A DNA stretch of 64,000 nucleotides from Streptomyces lucensis JCM 4490. Its GTDB lineage: Bacteria > Actinomycetota > Actinomycetes > Streptomycetales > Streptomycetaceae. The notes beneath the pieces were generated by a model. That model made no database searches, had not been told where the DNA came from, and was given only the letters and a program-made list of their open reading frames with translations. The stretch covers positions 1 through 64,000 of the forward strand of contig NZ_BMUE01000003.1 of assembly GCF_014650035.1 (NCBI RefSeq), read 5' to 3'. The position numbers and the translations under genes were made by a program. This document shows, one piece after another, positions 1 to 9,635 of this stretch (within the stretch, counting starts at the first letter, position 1; every line of letters starts with the position of its first letter).

Positions 1-2
1 AG

Positions 3-218
3 GACGACCTGGTGCTGTGCGTCCACAACTTCTCCCGCTTCGCCCAGCCCACCGAGCTCGATCTGCGGATGTACGACGGACGGCATCCGGTCGAGCTGAT
101 CGGCGGGGTGCGGTTCCCCGCGATCGGTGAACTGCCCTACCTGCTCACCCTCCAGGGGCACGGCTTCTACTGGTTCCGGCTCACCCGAGTCGCATCCCGC
201 ATCGGCCGCCGCCGCTGA
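3..218 (+). CDS. treS: Trehalose synthase, C-terminal fragment
   Basis: Only the last 71 codons are in the window; the gene begins upstream. The visible end (CVHNFSR, then PVELIGG, GELPYLLTL and HGFYWFRL) matches the C-terminal beta-domain of GH13 trehalose synthase, which interconverts maltose and trehalose. It is followed after 31 bp by maltokinase and then by the branching enzyme, the usual actinobacterial order for the route from trehalose through maltose-1-phosphate to alpha-glucan. The catalytic barrel lies outside the window, so the call rests on the tail and on context. A related alpha-amylase-family enzyme cannot be fully excluded. Confidence 0.8.
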   Translation, partial: DDLVLCVHNFSRFAQPTELDLRMYDGRHPVELIGGVRFPAIGELPYLLTLQGHGFYWFRLTRVASRIGRRR

Positions 219-249
219 GCGCACGGCGCCGGGGAAAGGACGCCTCACC

Positions 250-1614
250 ATGCCGAAGACCATCACTGTCCGGCCGAGAACCGCCGTCGGCGTCGACGGC
301 CCCCTGGTCTCGCTCGGTGCGCTGCTGCGCGAGTGGTTGCCGAGGCAACGCTGGTTCGCGGGCAAGGACCGGCCCGTCACCGACCTGTCGGTGCTGTCCT
401 CGACCGAGCTGTTCCCCGGGTGTCTCCATCTGCTGGTGCACGCCTCGCACGCGCCCGTGCCCGCACCCGGCGGCACTCCCCCGCCCGGGGACTGCTACCA
501 GCTGCTGCTGAGCGTCCGCGAGCAGACCGCGCCGCGGCTCGAACGCGCGCTCGTCGGGCGGGCCGTGGAGGGTCCGCTGGCGGGGCTGGCGGTCTACGAC
601 GCGCCGCACGACCCGCGCTCGGCCCATCTGCTGCTGGAACGACTGCGCCGGCCCGGCGCGGCGGGTCCGCTGCGCTTCGAGGCGGACGCGGGCGCGGACC
701 TGCCCGGGGGGCTGCCGCCACGCCTGCTGGACGCCGAGCAGTCCAACACGTCGATCGTGTACGGCGACGCGTACATCCTGAAGCTCTTCCGCCGCGTCCA
801 GCCGGGCGTCAACCCGGACCTGGAGGTGTCGGCCGCGCTCGCGGCGCAGGGCTGCGGGCGGGTGCCGGCGCCGGTCGCGTGGTTCGGCACGACCGCGCCC
901 AGCCCGGCCACGCTCGGGGTGCTGCAGCCGTTCCTGCCGGACGCCACCGACGGCTGGACGCTGGCGCTGCGGGCCCTCGCCGCGGGCGACGACTTCACCG
1001 CCGAGGCCCATGAGCTGGGCCGGGCCATGGCCGAGGTGCACCTGGCGCTGGCCGAGGCCTTCCCGCCGGCCGGGCCGGGCGAGAACGGCCGTACGGCCGA
1101 CGCGATGTGCGCGCGGCTGGACGCCGCCGCGCACGCCGTACCCGGGCTGCGGCCCTTCGTGCCCGGTCTGCGGGCCGCGTTCGGGGCGCTGGCCACCTGC
1201 GACACCGGGCCGCCCGCCCAGCGCATCCACGGCGATCTGCACCTCGGGCAGGTGCTGCGGGCCGGCCGCGACTGGTTCGTCATCGACTTCGAGGGAGAAC
1301 CGTCCCGGCCGCTCGCCGAGCGGCGGGCCCCGCAGTCCCCGGTGCGGGACGTGGCCGGGATGCTGCGCTCCTTCGACTACGCGGCCCGGCAGCGCCGCCC
1401 GTGGCGACCCGAGTGGGCGCGCCGCTGCCGGGAGGCGTTCTGCGCGGGTTACGCGGCCCGCGCCGGCTGGGATCCACGAAAGAAGCACGCGCTGCTGCGC
1501 GCGCACGAGACGGACAGGGCGGTCTACGAGGTGCTGTACGAGGCGAGACACCGGCCGGACTGGCTGCCGGTACCGATGGCGGCGATCAAACGGCTCGCCG
1601 TGTGGGGAGGCTGA
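250..1614 (+). CDS. mak: Maltokinase (maltose 1-phosphate forming)
   Basis: A 454-residue protein that phosphorylates maltose with ATP to maltose-1-phosphate, the donor used by GlgE. The N-terminal cap motif RQRWFAGK is near residue 37. The kinase half carries [11 protein letters not shown], with the catalytic Asp near residue 329, and IDFEGEP, with its metal-binding Asp near 346. Both are characteristic of the Mak/Pep2 branch of the APH-like fold. I chose the ATG at 250 because a GGGGAAAGGA ribosome site lies just upstream; the reading frame is open further 5-prime but overlaps treS there. The gene is cotranscribed with treS and with glgB, which starts 5 bp after its stop. Confidence 0.9.
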   Translation: MPKTITVRPRTAVGVDGPLVSLGALLREWLPRQRWFAGKDRPVTDLSVLSSTELFPGCLHLLVHASHAPVPAPGGTPPPGDCYQLLLSVREQTAPRLERALVGRAVEGPLAGLAVYDAPHDPRSAHLLLERLRRPGAAGPLRFEADAGADLPGGLPPRLLDAEQSNTSIVYGDAYILKLFRRVQPGVNPDLEVSAALAAQGCGRVPAPVAWFGTTAPSPATLGVLQPFLPDATDGWTLALRALAAGDDFTAEAHELGRAMAEVHLALAEAFPPAGPGENGRTADAMCARLDAAAHAVPGLRPFVPGLRAAFGALATCDTGPPAQRIHGDLHLGQVLRAGRDWFVIDFEGEPSRPLAERRAPQSPVRDVAGMLRSFDYAARQRRPWRPEWARRCREAFCAGYAARAGWDPRKKHALLRAHETDRAVYEVLYEARHRPDWLPVPMAAIKRLAVWGG

Positions 1615-1619
1615 CCGTC

Positions 1620-3860
1620 ATGGCACTGCGCGACACCACGCGTCCCGAGGCCGCGGGCCCTAAGCCGCCCGCGGCCGCCCCTGCCCCGGACGCCGTCCGC
1701 GGGGACTGCCCTCCGGCCGCGCTGGACCCCGCCGAGCGCGGCCGGCTGCTGGGCGGCGCGCACCACGACCCACACGCGCTGCTGGGTGCCCACCCGGTGC
1801 CTGGCGGCACCCTGTTCCGGGCGCTGCGCCCGAACGCCCGGGCGGTCAGCGTCGTGGTCGACGGCATGCGCAGCCCGCTCGAGTCGCAGGGCGACGGCCT
1901 CTTCGCGGCCGTCCTGCCCCACTTGGACATTCCGTCGTACACGCTGCTGGTGGCCTACGACGACGGCGAGCAGGAGGTGCACGACCCGTACCGCTTCCTG
2001 CCCGCCCTCGGCGAGCTGGACCTGCACCTGATCCGCGAGGGCCGGCACGAGCAGCTGTGGCGGGCGCTCGGCGCCGAGCCGATGACCCACCAGGGCGTGG
2101 CGGGCACCCGCTTCACGGTGTGGGCGCCCAACGCCCAGGGCGTGCGGGTGGCCGGGGAGTTCACGTTCTGGGACGGCACGCAGTACCCGATGCGCTCGCT
2201 CGGCGCGTCCGGGGTGTGGGAGCTGTTCCTGCCGGGGATCGGCGAGGGCACCCGGTACAAGTTCGAGATCACCTCACGCCACGGCCACCGGTTCCTCAAG
2301 GCCGACCCGATGGCCCGGGGCACCGAGGTGCCGCCGGACACCGCGTCGGTCGTGACGGCCTCGCACTACGAATGGGGCGACGCCCAGTGGATGGCGCACC
2401 GCGGTGACACGCCCGTGCACGAGGCCCCCTTCTCGGTCTACGAGGTGCACCTGCCGTCCTGGCGGCCGGGACTGACGTACCGCGAACTCGCGGACCGGCT
2501 GCCCGCCTACGTCAAGGAGATGGGCTTCACCCACGTCGAGCTGATGCCGGTGGCCGGGCATCCGTTCAGCGGCTCGTGGGGCTACCAGGTCACCTCCTAC
2601 TACGCGCCGACGCCCCGCCTCGGCTCACCGGACGACTTCCGGTACCTGGTGGACGCGCTGCACCGGGCGGGGATCGGCGTGATCATGGACTGGGTGCCGG
2701 CGCACTTCCCGAAGGACGACTGGGCGCTGGCCCGGTTCGACGGGGACCCGCTGTACGAACCCGGGAACGCCCTGCGCTCGGAGCATCCCGACTGGGGCAC
2801 CTACGAGTTCGACTACGGCCGGACCGAGGTGCGCAACTTCCTCGTCGCCAACGCGGTGTACTGGTGCGAGGAGTTCCACATCGACGGCCTGCGGGTGGAC
2901 GCCGTCGCCTCGATGCTCTACCTGGACTACTCGCGCGACTCCGGCCAGTGGGAGCCGAACGTGTTCGGCGGGCGGGAGGACCTGGACGCGGTGGCCTTCC
3001 TGCAGGAGATGAACGCCACCGTCTACCGGCGCTGCCCGGGTGTGGTCACGATCGCGGAGGAGTCCACCGCGTGGGACGGGGTGACCCGGCCGACGGACAC
3101 CGGCGGGCTCGGCTTCGGGCTGAAGTGGAACATGGGCTGGATGCACGACTCGCTGGAGTACGTGCAGAAGGAGCCGGTGCACCGCAAGTACCACCACAAC
3201 GAGATGACCTTCTCGATGGTGTACGCCTACAGCGAGAACTACGTGCTGCCGATCTCCCACGACGAGGTGGTGCACGGCAAGCAGGCGCTGGTGTCGAAGA
3301 TGCCGGGCGACTGGTGGCAGCGGCGCGCCAACCACCGCGCCTATCTGGGCTTCATGTGGGCCCACCCCGGCAAGCAGCTGCTCTTCATGGGGCAGGAGTT
3401 CGCCCAGGGCGCCGAGTGGTCCGAGGCGCACGGACCCGAGTGGTGGCTGCTCGGCGACGACTACCACTCGGCGGGCGATCACCGCGGGGTCCAGCGGCTC
3501 GTGCGGGACCTGAACGAGCGGTACCGGGCGACGCCCGCGCTGTGGCAGCGGGACACAGATCCGGGTGGCTTCCGGTGGGTGCTGGGCGACGCCGCGGACG
3601 ACAACGTGTTCGCGTTCCTGCGCTTCGACGCCGGGGGGTCGCCGCTGCTGGCGGTGTCCAACTTCTCCCCCGTCGTCCGGCACGGCTACCGGTTGTGGGT
3701 GCCCGACGTGGCGCCCGCCTGGCGGGAGGAGCTGAACACGGACGACGTCCGCTACGGCGGCAGCGGGGTCGGTGCCGGGGGACCGCTCGAGCCGGCGGAC
3801 GGCTTCCTGACCCTCGCGCTCCCTCCGCTGGCCACGCTCTGGCTGGCGCCGCGGCGCTGA
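1620..3860 (+). CDS. glgB: 1,4-alpha-glucan branching enzyme
   Basis: A 746-residue GH13 branching enzyme that introduces alpha-1,6 branches into glycogen or alpha-glucan. After a Pro/Ala-rich leader come an N-terminal CBM48-like region ([13 protein letters not shown], then a second module with [20 protein letters not shown]) and the barrel. Catalytic signatures are [10 protein letters not shown] (nucleophile Asp near 427), TIAEESTAW (acid Glu near 480) and [11 protein letters not shown]. The ATG at 1620 is preceded by GGAGG. It ends the treS-mak-glgB operon, followed by a strong stem-loop. Streptomyces often carry two treS/glgB loci expressed at different developmental stages; which copy this is cannot be decided from the window. 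Confidence 0.95.
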   Translation: MALRDTTRPEAAGPKPPAAAPAPDAVRGDCPPAALDPAERGRLLGGAHHDPHALLGAHPVPGGTLFRALRPNARAVSVVVDGMRSPLESQGDGLFAAVLPHLDIPSYTLLVAYDDGEQEVHDPYRFLPALGELDLHLIREGRHEQLWRALGAEPMTHQGVAGTRFTVWAPNAQGVRVAGEFTFWDGTQYPMRSLGASGVWELFLPGIGEGTRYKFEITSRHGHRFLKADPMARGTEVPPDTASVVTASHYEWGDAQWMAHRGDTPVHEAPFSVYEVHLPSWRPGLTYRELADRLPAYVKEMGFTHVELMPVAGHPFSGSWGYQVTSYYAPTPRLGSPDDFRYLVDALHRAGIGVIMDWVPAHFPKDDWALARFDGDPLYEPGNALRSEHPDWGTYEFDYGRTEVRNFLVANAVYWCEEFHIDGLRVDAVASMLYLDYSRDSGQWEPNVFGGREDLDAVAFLQEMNATVYRRCPGVVTIAEESTAWDGVTRPTDTGGLGFGLKWNMGWMHDSLEYVQKEPVHRKYHHNEMTFSMVYAYSENYVLPISHDEVVHGKQALVSKMPGDWWQRRANHRAYLGFMWAHPGKQLLFMGQEFAQGAEWSEAHGPEWWLLGDDYHSAGDHRGVQRLVRDLNERYRATPALWQRDTDPGGFRWVLGDAADDNVFAFLRFDAGGSPLLAVSNFSPVVRHGYRLWVPDVAPAWREELNTDDVRYGGSGVGAGGPLEPADGFLTLALPPLATLWLAPRR

Positions 3861-3886
3861 GAACCGCAGGTGTCGGCGGCCGTACC

Positions 3887-3925
3887 AGGGGCAGTCGGGT
3901 CGTACAGACCCACGACTGCCCCTTG
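3887..3925 (+). terminator. Stem-loop terminator after glgB
   Basis: An 11-bp perfect stem (AGGGGCAGTCG at 3887-3897 pairing with 3913-3923) closes the operon 26 bp after the glgB stop. The tail after the stem is only weakly T-rich (CCCCTTGTGG), as is common for high-GC actinobacterial terminators. It separates glgB from the downstream ligase gene. Confidence 0.65.
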
Positions 3926-3952
3926 TGGCACGGAAGAGGAGGGCGGCATCAG

Positions 3953-5041
3953 GTGCGCACCGTCGGAGTGGAGGAAGAGCTCCTCCTGGTCGATCCGGAC
4001 AGCGGCGACCCGAAGGCACTGGCGTCAGCCGTTCTCGCCCGTGCCGACCACGACGATCCCGGACAGGACGTGTTCGAGAAGGAACTCTTCGGGCAGATGC
4101 TGGAGTTCGCGACGCATCCGCAGTCGGACATGACGGACCTCGGCGCGGAGATCGTCCGCTGCCGCAAGGAGGCGGCCCGGCTCGCCGGCGAGATCGGCTG
4201 CGCGGTGGCCGCCCTCGCCACCTCCCCGCTGCCGGTGAGCCCCTCCCTGACCGTGAACGAGCGCTACGAGTGGCTGGCCGAGCGGTACGGGGTCGGGACC
4301 CGGGACCAGCTGGTCTGCGGATGTCATGTGCATGTTTCGGTGGAATCCGACGAGGAGGGCGTCGCCGTCCTCGACCGGATCCGCCCCTGGCTGCCGGTGC
4401 TGACCGCGATCAGCGCGAACTCCCCGTTCTGGCAGGGCCGCGACACCGGTTACGCCAGTTACCGCAGCCGGGTGTGGGAGCGCTGGCCGTCGGCCGGGCC
4501 GACGGAGCTGTTCGGCTCTCCCGAGGGGTACCACCGGCGGGTGGCGGACATGGTGGCCACCGGCGTGATCCTCGACGAGGCGATGGCGTACTTCGACGCA
4601 CGGCTGTCCGCCCGCTACCCCACGGTGGAGATCCGCGTGTCGGACGTGTGCCTGTGCTCGCGGACGCCGGTCCTCATCGCCATGCTGGCCCGCGCCCTGG
4701 TGGAGACGGCCGCCAGGGAGTGGCGGGCCGGCCGCCCCCCGCTCGACCACAGTGTGAGCCTGCTCCGGATGGCCGCCTGGCAGGCCGCGCGTTCCGGTCT
4801 GGAGGGGGACCTGCTCGACCCCGTGACGCTGCGCCCCCGGCCGGCCCCCGAGGTGCTGCGCTCCCTGCTGGAGTACACCGGGGACGCGCTCACCGAAAGC
4901 GGCGACGCGGCCCCTGCCGAACAGGCCGTCGAGGAGCTGCTGCGCACGGGCAACGGCGCACGCGAGCAGCGCAGGCTGCTGGAACGCACCGACAGCCTGC
5001 GCGACGTGGTGACCGGGTGCGTGCGGCTCACCCAGGGCTGA
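3953..5041 (+). CDS. Carboxylate-amine ligase, GCS2/YbdK family
   Basis: A 362-residue member of the glutamate-cysteine ligase 2 (YbdK) family, ATP-dependent enzymes that form a gamma-glutamyl-type amide bond; the physiological substrate of most members is unknown. Visible motifs are the N-terminal TVGVEEELLLVDPDSG, GCHVHVSVES in the middle, the SANSPFWQGRDTGYASYRSR loop and the metal-site region TVEIRVSDVCL. The GTG start at 3953 follows GAGGAGGG. Length is typical. It is independent of glgB because a terminator intervenes, and it converges on the DUF6480 gene with only 3 bp between the stops. Confidence 0.85.
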   Translation: MRTVGVEEELLLVDPDSGDPKALASAVLARADHDDPGQDVFEKELFGQMLEFATHPQSDMTDLGAEIVRCRKEAARLAGEIGCAVAALATSPLPVSPSLTVNERYEWLAERYGVGTRDQLVCGCHVHVSVESDEEGVAVLDRIRPWLPVLTAISANSPFWQGRDTGYASYRSRVWERWPSAGPTELFGSPEGYHRRVADMVATGVILDEAMAYFDARLSARYPTVEIRVSDVCLCSRTPVLIAMLARALVETAAREWRAGRPPLDHSVSLLRMAAWQAARSGLEGDLLDPVTLRPRPAPEVLRSLLEYTGDALTESGDAAPAEQAVEELLRTGNGAREQRRLLERTDSLRDVVTGCVRLTQG

Positions 5042-5044
5042 GCC

Positions 5045-5278
5045 TCAGAGGATCAGCACGAGGGCGTACACCAGGAAGAAGGCCGCGATCAGGGCGACGA
5101 GGACGAGGATCAGCGTCAGCGGCGCCTTGCTCCAGCCCTTGGTCGGGTTGTGCGTCTCCCGGGGCCCGGCTTCGGGCATGCTGCTCTCGGCGGGCGGGGT
5201 CTCGCCGGGCGGGACCGAGCCGCCGGGCTCCAGCCCTGTGGTGCGCTCGGGCTCCGGATCGGGGTTCACATGGGTCAT
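5045..5278 (-). CDS. Small single-pass membrane protein (DUF6480-like)
   Basis: A 77-residue protein with a Pro/Glu-rich soluble N-terminus (NPDPEPERTTGLEPGG, PPGETPPAESSM) and a C-terminal hydrophobic helix from about residue 53 to the end (LTLILVLVALIAAFFLVYAL). The layout, including the ETHNPTKGW motif before the helix, matches the uncharacterised Streptomyces DUF6480 family as I recall it. Function is unknown. The C-terminus is probably buried in or just past the membrane. The ATG start leaves about 150 bp to the divergently transcribed acyl-CoA synthetase. A tail-anchored topology is inference. Confidence 0.75.
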   Translation of the reverse strand: MTHVNPDPEPERTTGLEPGGSVPPGETPPAESSMPEAGPRETHNPTKGWSKAPLTLILVLVALIAAFFLVYALVLIL

Positions 5279-5428
5279 GGGTACCGAGTCCCCAGGACAC
5301 GGCCACATCATCAGCCGATCACGACTTCCGCCGTTCCGGCACCGGAAGCCGTCACCTGGGCTACATTCGAGCACCGCCGACACCGAGCCGATCGGCGGCG
5401 TGACCCTCCGTACCCCCGGGAGCAGCAC

Positions 5429-7324
5429 ATGCGGGACGTCGCCCTCGCTCCGGCCGTCACCCCGCCGCTCACCGGCGGGCTCGCCGACAGCGTCTTCCAC
5501 AGGGCCGAGCGGGACCCGACCCTGCCGGTGCTCGCGCGCCGCGCGGACACCGCCACCGGGTGGGAGGAGGTGACGGCCCTGGAGGTGCGGGATGAGGTGG
5601 TCGACCTCGCCAAGGGGCTGATCGCCGCCGGGCTGTCGCCCGGCCACCGGGTGGCCCTGATGGCCCGTACCCGCTACGAGTGGACGGTGTTCAGCCACGC
5701 GCTGTGGGCGGTGGGCGCCGAGATCGTGCCGATCCATCCGTCGTCCTCGCGCGAGCAGGTGGAGTGGATCCTGCGGGACGCCGACTGCGTGGCCGTGGTC
5801 GTCGAGGACGAGCAGGGCGTCATGACCGTCGGCACCGTGTGCACCCGGCTGCCGCGGCTGCGGCACGTCTGGCAGCTGGACGCGGGCGCGCTGCGCGAAC
5901 TCGCCGAGCGGGGCGCACGGGTGCCGTACACGACGGTGGAGTCGCTGCGCCGGATCGTGCTGCCGGACTCCACGGCGGCGATCGTCTACACCTCCGGCAC
6001 CTCGGGCCGCCCGATGGGCTGCGCGCTGAGCCACCGGGGACTGGCCTACCCCTGCGACACCGTGCTGGCCGGCTGGATCCACACGGCGGCCCCGCCGGGC
6101 CGGCAGCCGTCCGTGCTGGCGTTCCTGCCGTTCTCCCACGTGTACGGCATCATGATCATGCTGGTGTGCGTGCGCGGCGGGGTTCTGATGGCGCACGAGC
6201 CCGAGATGACCGAGGCGGCCCTGGCGTCGGCTCTGACCACCTTCCGGCCGACGTACCTGTACGGAGTGCCGTCGGTGTTCGAGAAGCTGTACAAGAATTT
6301 CCTGCGTGCCGCGGAACAGGCGGGGCGGGGAGCGCTGTTCGAGCGGGCCGCGCAGACCGCGCGGGAGTTCGCCGCGGCCGAGGAGCGCCGCCGGCTCGGC
6401 CGCGGCGCGGGCCCCGGGCTCGAGCTCAGGCTGCAACACGCCCTCTACGAGCGGACGGTGTACCGCAGGCTGCGCGCGGCGCTGGGCGGCCGGGCCGTGC
6501 GCGGCACCTCCGGCGGCTCCTCGCTCAGCCGCGAGATGTGCCTGTTCTACGAGGGCATCGGCGTGTTCGTGCACGACGGCTACGGGCTGACCGAGTCCGC
6601 CGGCGGGATCACCATGCAGCCGCTCGGCCGGGAGAAGTCCGGGACCGTGGGCCTGCCGCTGCCCGGCACGGAGGTACGGGTGGCCGACGACGGGGAGATC
6701 CTGGTGCGCGGGCCGTCGGTGTTCCAGGGCTACATCGGTGACGAGGCGGCGACCCGGGCGGCGCTGCGGGGCGGCTGGCTGGCCACCGGGGACATCGGGC
6801 GGCTGGACGCCGAGGGCTATCTGACCATCACCGGGCGCAAGAAGGACATCATCGTCACCAGCGGAGGCAAGAGCGTGGCCCCGGCCCCGCTGGAGGAGCG
6901 GCTGCGGATCCACCCGCTCGTCCACCAGGCGGTGGTGATCGGCGACGACCGGCCCTGCGTGGGCGCACTGATCACCCTGGACCCGGAGTTCCTCGCGCAC
7001 TGGCGGGCCGTCCTGGCGCTGCAGGGGGACGTCCAAAACCGCGAGGCGCGGGAGGAAAACGCCCTGCGGGAGGAGATCGCGCGGGCCGTGGCCTCGGCCA
7101 ACAGCGCGGTGTCCCGTGCCGAGTCCATCAGGGTCTACCGTGTCCTGCACGAACCGTTCGACCGGGACAACGGACTGCTCACGCCGTCCATGAAGCTGCG
7201 CCGGGACGCCATCGTCCGCCACCACGCCGCCGAGATCGAGGCGATGTACCAGGCGCGGCCCCAGGCCCGGCGCGGTCCGCGGGAGCCCGCCGACTGGGAG
7301 GAGCCGGACGACGTCTTCCGCTGA
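5429..7324 (+). CDS. Long-chain acyl-CoA synthetase (AMP-dependent)
   Basis: A 631-residue adenylate-forming ligase expected to activate fatty acids to acyl-CoA through an acyl-AMP. The phosphate loop is YTSGTSGRPMG, the A5 motif DGYGLTESAGG, and the hinge and C-terminal core GWLATGDIGRLDAEGYLTI followed by GRKKDIIVTSGGK. The Lys in the last motif fits the catalytic Lys region of long-chain ligases. In the phosphate loop the usual PKG Lys is Met. The ATG at 5429 has an AGCAG sequence just upstream, a weak ribosome site. The gene stands alone, divergent from the DUF6480 protein. Confidence 0.88.
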   Translation: MRDVALAPAVTPPLTGGLADSVFHRAERDPTLPVLARRADTATGWEEVTALEVRDEVVDLAKGLIAAGLSPGHRVALMARTRYEWTVFSHALWAVGAEIVPIHPSSSREQVEWILRDADCVAVVVEDEQGVMTVGTVCTRLPRLRHVWQLDAGALRELAERGARVPYTTVESLRRIVLPDSTAAIVYTSGTSGRPMGCALSHRGLAYPCDTVLAGWIHTAAPPGRQPSVLAFLPFSHVYGIMIMLVCVRGGVLMAHEPEMTEAALASALTTFRPTYLYGVPSVFEKLYKNFLRAAEQAGRGALFERAAQTAREFAAAEERRRLGRGAGPGLELRLQHALYERTVYRRLRAALGGRAVRGTSGGSSLSREMCLFYEGIGVFVHDGYGLTESAGGITMQPLGREKSGTVGLPLPGTEVRVADDGEILVRGPSVFQGYIGDEAATRAALRGGWLATGDIGRLDAEGYLTITGRKKDIIVTSGGKSVAPAPLEERLRIHPLVHQAVVIGDDRPCVGALITLDPEFLAHWRAVLALQGDVQNREAREENALREEIARAVASANSAVSRAESIRVYRVLHEPFDRDNGLLTPSMKLRRDAIVRHHAAEIEAMYQARPQARRGPREPADWEEPDDVFR

Positions 7325-7471
7325 GGAGGCACACCGCGCGGACCGCCCGGGAGGCGGACGGGTAGCCTGCCCGGCTGTGGGAACCCGCCCCGCGAGAAGA
7401 GATCAGCAACGACGACCTTCCTGGTCGGAGGGGCTCGGGACCCTCCGCCGGCCGGGACCGGGGAATGCGAG

Positions 7472-7906
7472 ATGGCGACGGAGCCCCGTTGGGACGACAC
7501 ACCTCCTTCGGAGGAGGGCTACGAGCGTAGGTTCTCCTTCGCGGGTGAGCTGCGCAACGTCACGGAGGCGCGGCTCGCGGCCGAGGACTTCCTGTGCGTC
7601 CTCGCCTCGGACGCGCCGCCGGGCACGCCCGAGTACTGGGACGACATCCTGCTCGTCGTGACCGAGCTGGCGGCCAACGTCATCCAGTACGCGCCCGGCC
7701 CGTTCGGGCTGCGGATGCGGCGCACCTTCGACGGCGTGCACGTGACGATGCGTGACACGAGCACGACCAAGCCGGAGCCGCGGCCCTTCCACCCGCGCAC
7801 GGGCGGCGGCGGGATCGGCTGGCATCTGGTGCACACCCTGTGCACCCAGGTCAGCGTCGTCGTGCACGACCGCGGCAAGGACATCCACGTGTTCCTGCCC
7901 TGGTGA
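7472..7906 (+). CDS. RsbW-like ATP-binding regulatory protein
   Basis: A 144-residue single-domain GHKL ATPase of the anti-sigma factor/serine kinase type. The N box is VTELAANVIQYAP with the key Glu and Asn, followed by MRDTSTTKPEP and the glycine-rich GGGGIGWHLVHTL lid. Streptomyces encode dozens of such proteins; some bind SigB-type sigma factors, others phosphorylate anti-anti-sigma partners. No sigma or STAS gene is adjacent, so the target is unknown. A run ending CGGGTAG at about 7359-7365 lies upstream, but I cannot pair it with a clear -35. Confidence 0.82.
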   Translation: MATEPRWDDTPPSEEGYERRFSFAGELRNVTEARLAAEDFLCVLASDAPPGTPEYWDDILLVVTELAANVIQYAPGPFGLRMRRTFDGVHVTMRDTSTTKPEPRPFHPRTGGGGIGWHLVHTLCTQVSVVVHDRGKDIHVFLPW

Positions 7907-8134
7907 CCGCTCGCGGATCCGGCCGGCCGTCCCGCGGAACGACGTGTACACGCGCGACAACCGGTTACTCCGGTCCGGGCAGGGGCATGTGGGTGCCCCG
8001 CGTTCGTCTGCCTGCCGCGCCCGGCTCGCGCAGCGTCCGGGGTCACGGTGGGATCGACGTTGAGGCGCAGCGATCCAGGGCATGCGAACGGCGTCGAGTC
8101 GGACCGCCTGGAGCCGCAGAAAGGGATGAACACC

Positions 8135-9499
8135 GTGACACGACCCAGGATCCTGGTGGTTGGCGCAGGCTTCGCCGGAGTCGAGTGCGTCCGCCGCCTG
8201 GAGCGGAAACTCTCCCCCGCGGAAGCCGACGTCACCCTGGTGACGCCGTTCGCCTACCAGCTCTATCTGCCCCTGCTGCCCCAGGTCGCCTCCGGCGTGC
8301 TCACACCGCAGTCGATCGCCCTCAGCCTGCGCCGCAGCAGGAAGTACCGCACCCGGATCATCCCGGGTGGCGCGATCGGCGTGGACCTCAGGTCCAAGGT
8401 GTGCGTCGTCCGCACCATCACCGACAAGATCGTCAACGAGCCCTACGACTACATCGTGCTGGCGCCGGGCAGCGTGACCCGTACCTTCGACATCCCCGGG
8501 CTGACCGAGCACGCGTTCGGGATGAAGACCCTCGCCGAGGCCGCCTACATCCGCGACCACGTGATCTCGCAGCTCGATCTCGCCGACGCCAGCGACGACC
8601 CCGCCGAGCGGGCCGCGCGGCTGCAGTTCGTGGTGGTCGGCGGGGGCTACGCCGGCACCGAGACCGCGGCGTGCCTGCAGCGGCTCACGCACGCCGCCGT
8701 GCAGCGCTACCCGCGCCTGGACCCCGGCCTGATCAAGTGGCACCTGATCGACATCGCGCCCAAGCTGATGCCGGAACTGGGCGACAAACTCGGCCGCAGC
8801 GCGCAGGAGATCCTCGGGCGGCGCGGCATCGAGGTGTCGCTGGGGGTGTCGATCGCCAAGGCCGGTGCGGAGGAGGTCACCTTCACCGACGGCCGCGTGG
8901 TGCCGACGCACACGCTCATCTGGACAGCGGGCGTGGTGGCGAGCCCGCTGATCGCCACCCTGGGCGCGGAGACCGTGCGGGGCCGGCTGGCGGTCACCTC
9001 CGAGATGTGCCTGCCGGGCCACGACGGCGTGTTCGCCCTCGGCGACTCGGCCGCCGTGCCGGACCTGGCCAAGGGCGACGGCGCGGTGTGCCCGCCCACC
9101 GCGCAGCACGCGATGCGTCAGGGCAAGCGGGTCGCGGACAACGTCATCGCGACGCTGCGGGGGCTTCCCATGCGGCCGTACGAACACAAGGACCTGGGCC
9201 TCGTCGTCGACCTCGGCGGCAAGGACGCCGTGTCCAAGCCGCTGGGCGTCGAGCTGCGCGGTGTGCCCGCCCAGGTGGTGGCCCGCGGCTACCACTGGTC
9301 GGCGCTGCGCACCAACGTCGCCAAGACCCGCGTGATGACCAACTGGCTGCTGAACGCGGTCGCGGGCGACGACTTCGTGCGCACCGGCTTCCAGGCCCGC
9401 AAGCCCGCCCGGCTGAAGGACTTCGAGTTCACCGACGCGTACCTGACACCGGAACAGGTCCGGGCCCGGGCGGAGGGCCGGACCGTCGAGAGTCCCTGA
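8135..9499 (+). CDS. ndh: Type II NADH dehydrogenase, FAD-dependent
   Basis: A 454-residue peripheral membrane flavoprotein that passes electrons from NADH to quinone without proton pumping. Motifs are the N-terminal FAD loop ILVVGAGFAGVECV, the second Rossmann loop FVVVGGGYAGTETA near residue 170 and GVFALGDSAAVPD near the C-terminal third. I prefer the GTG at 8135 because GAAAGGG lies 9 bp before it. The in-frame ATG at 8126 directly abuts that sequence, and a farther upstream start at 8048 lacks a site. The gene is monocistronic, with about 230 bp upstream and a 136-bp gap before the FUSC gene. Confidence 0.88.
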   Translation: MTRPRILVVGAGFAGVECVRRLERKLSPAEADVTLVTPFAYQLYLPLLPQVASGVLTPQSIALSLRRSRKYRTRIIPGGAIGVDLRSKVCVVRTITDKIVNEPYDYIVLAPGSVTRTFDIPGLTEHAFGMKTLAEAAYIRDHVISQLDLADASDDPAERAARLQFVVVGGGYAGTETAACLQRLTHAAVQRYPRLDPGLIKWHLIDIAPKLMPELGDKLGRSAQEILGRRGIEVSLGVSIAKAGAEEVTFTDGRVVPTHTLIWTAGVVASPLIATLGAETVRGRLAVTSEMCLPGHDGVFALGDSAAVPDLAKGDGAVCPPTAQHAMRQGKRVADNVIATLRGLPMRPYEHKDLGLVVDLGGKDAVSKPLGVELRGVPAQVVARGYHWSALRTNVAKTRVMTNWLLNAVAGDDFVRTGFQARKPARLKDFEFTDAYLTPEQVRARAEGRTVESP

Positions 9500-9635
9500 C
9501 TCCCCGCGGCGGCAGGAGCAGACCGCACCCGGACGCCCGGTGGCCGCGGCCCCGGCCCGAGGGGCGGACGACCCGCTGGTCTCGTGCCATGCCGGGTCGA
9601 AGACCGATTGACGGCACGGGAGAGAGCGCGGCGGC

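Noticed and set aside
5045-7225. Long minus-strand frame of 726 codons opposite the acyl-CoA synthetase gene
   Set aside because: Only its last 77 codons (the DUF6480 protein) are real. The rest is Arg/Pro/Gln-rich antisense to a well-conserved enzyme, a common artefact in high-GC DNA.
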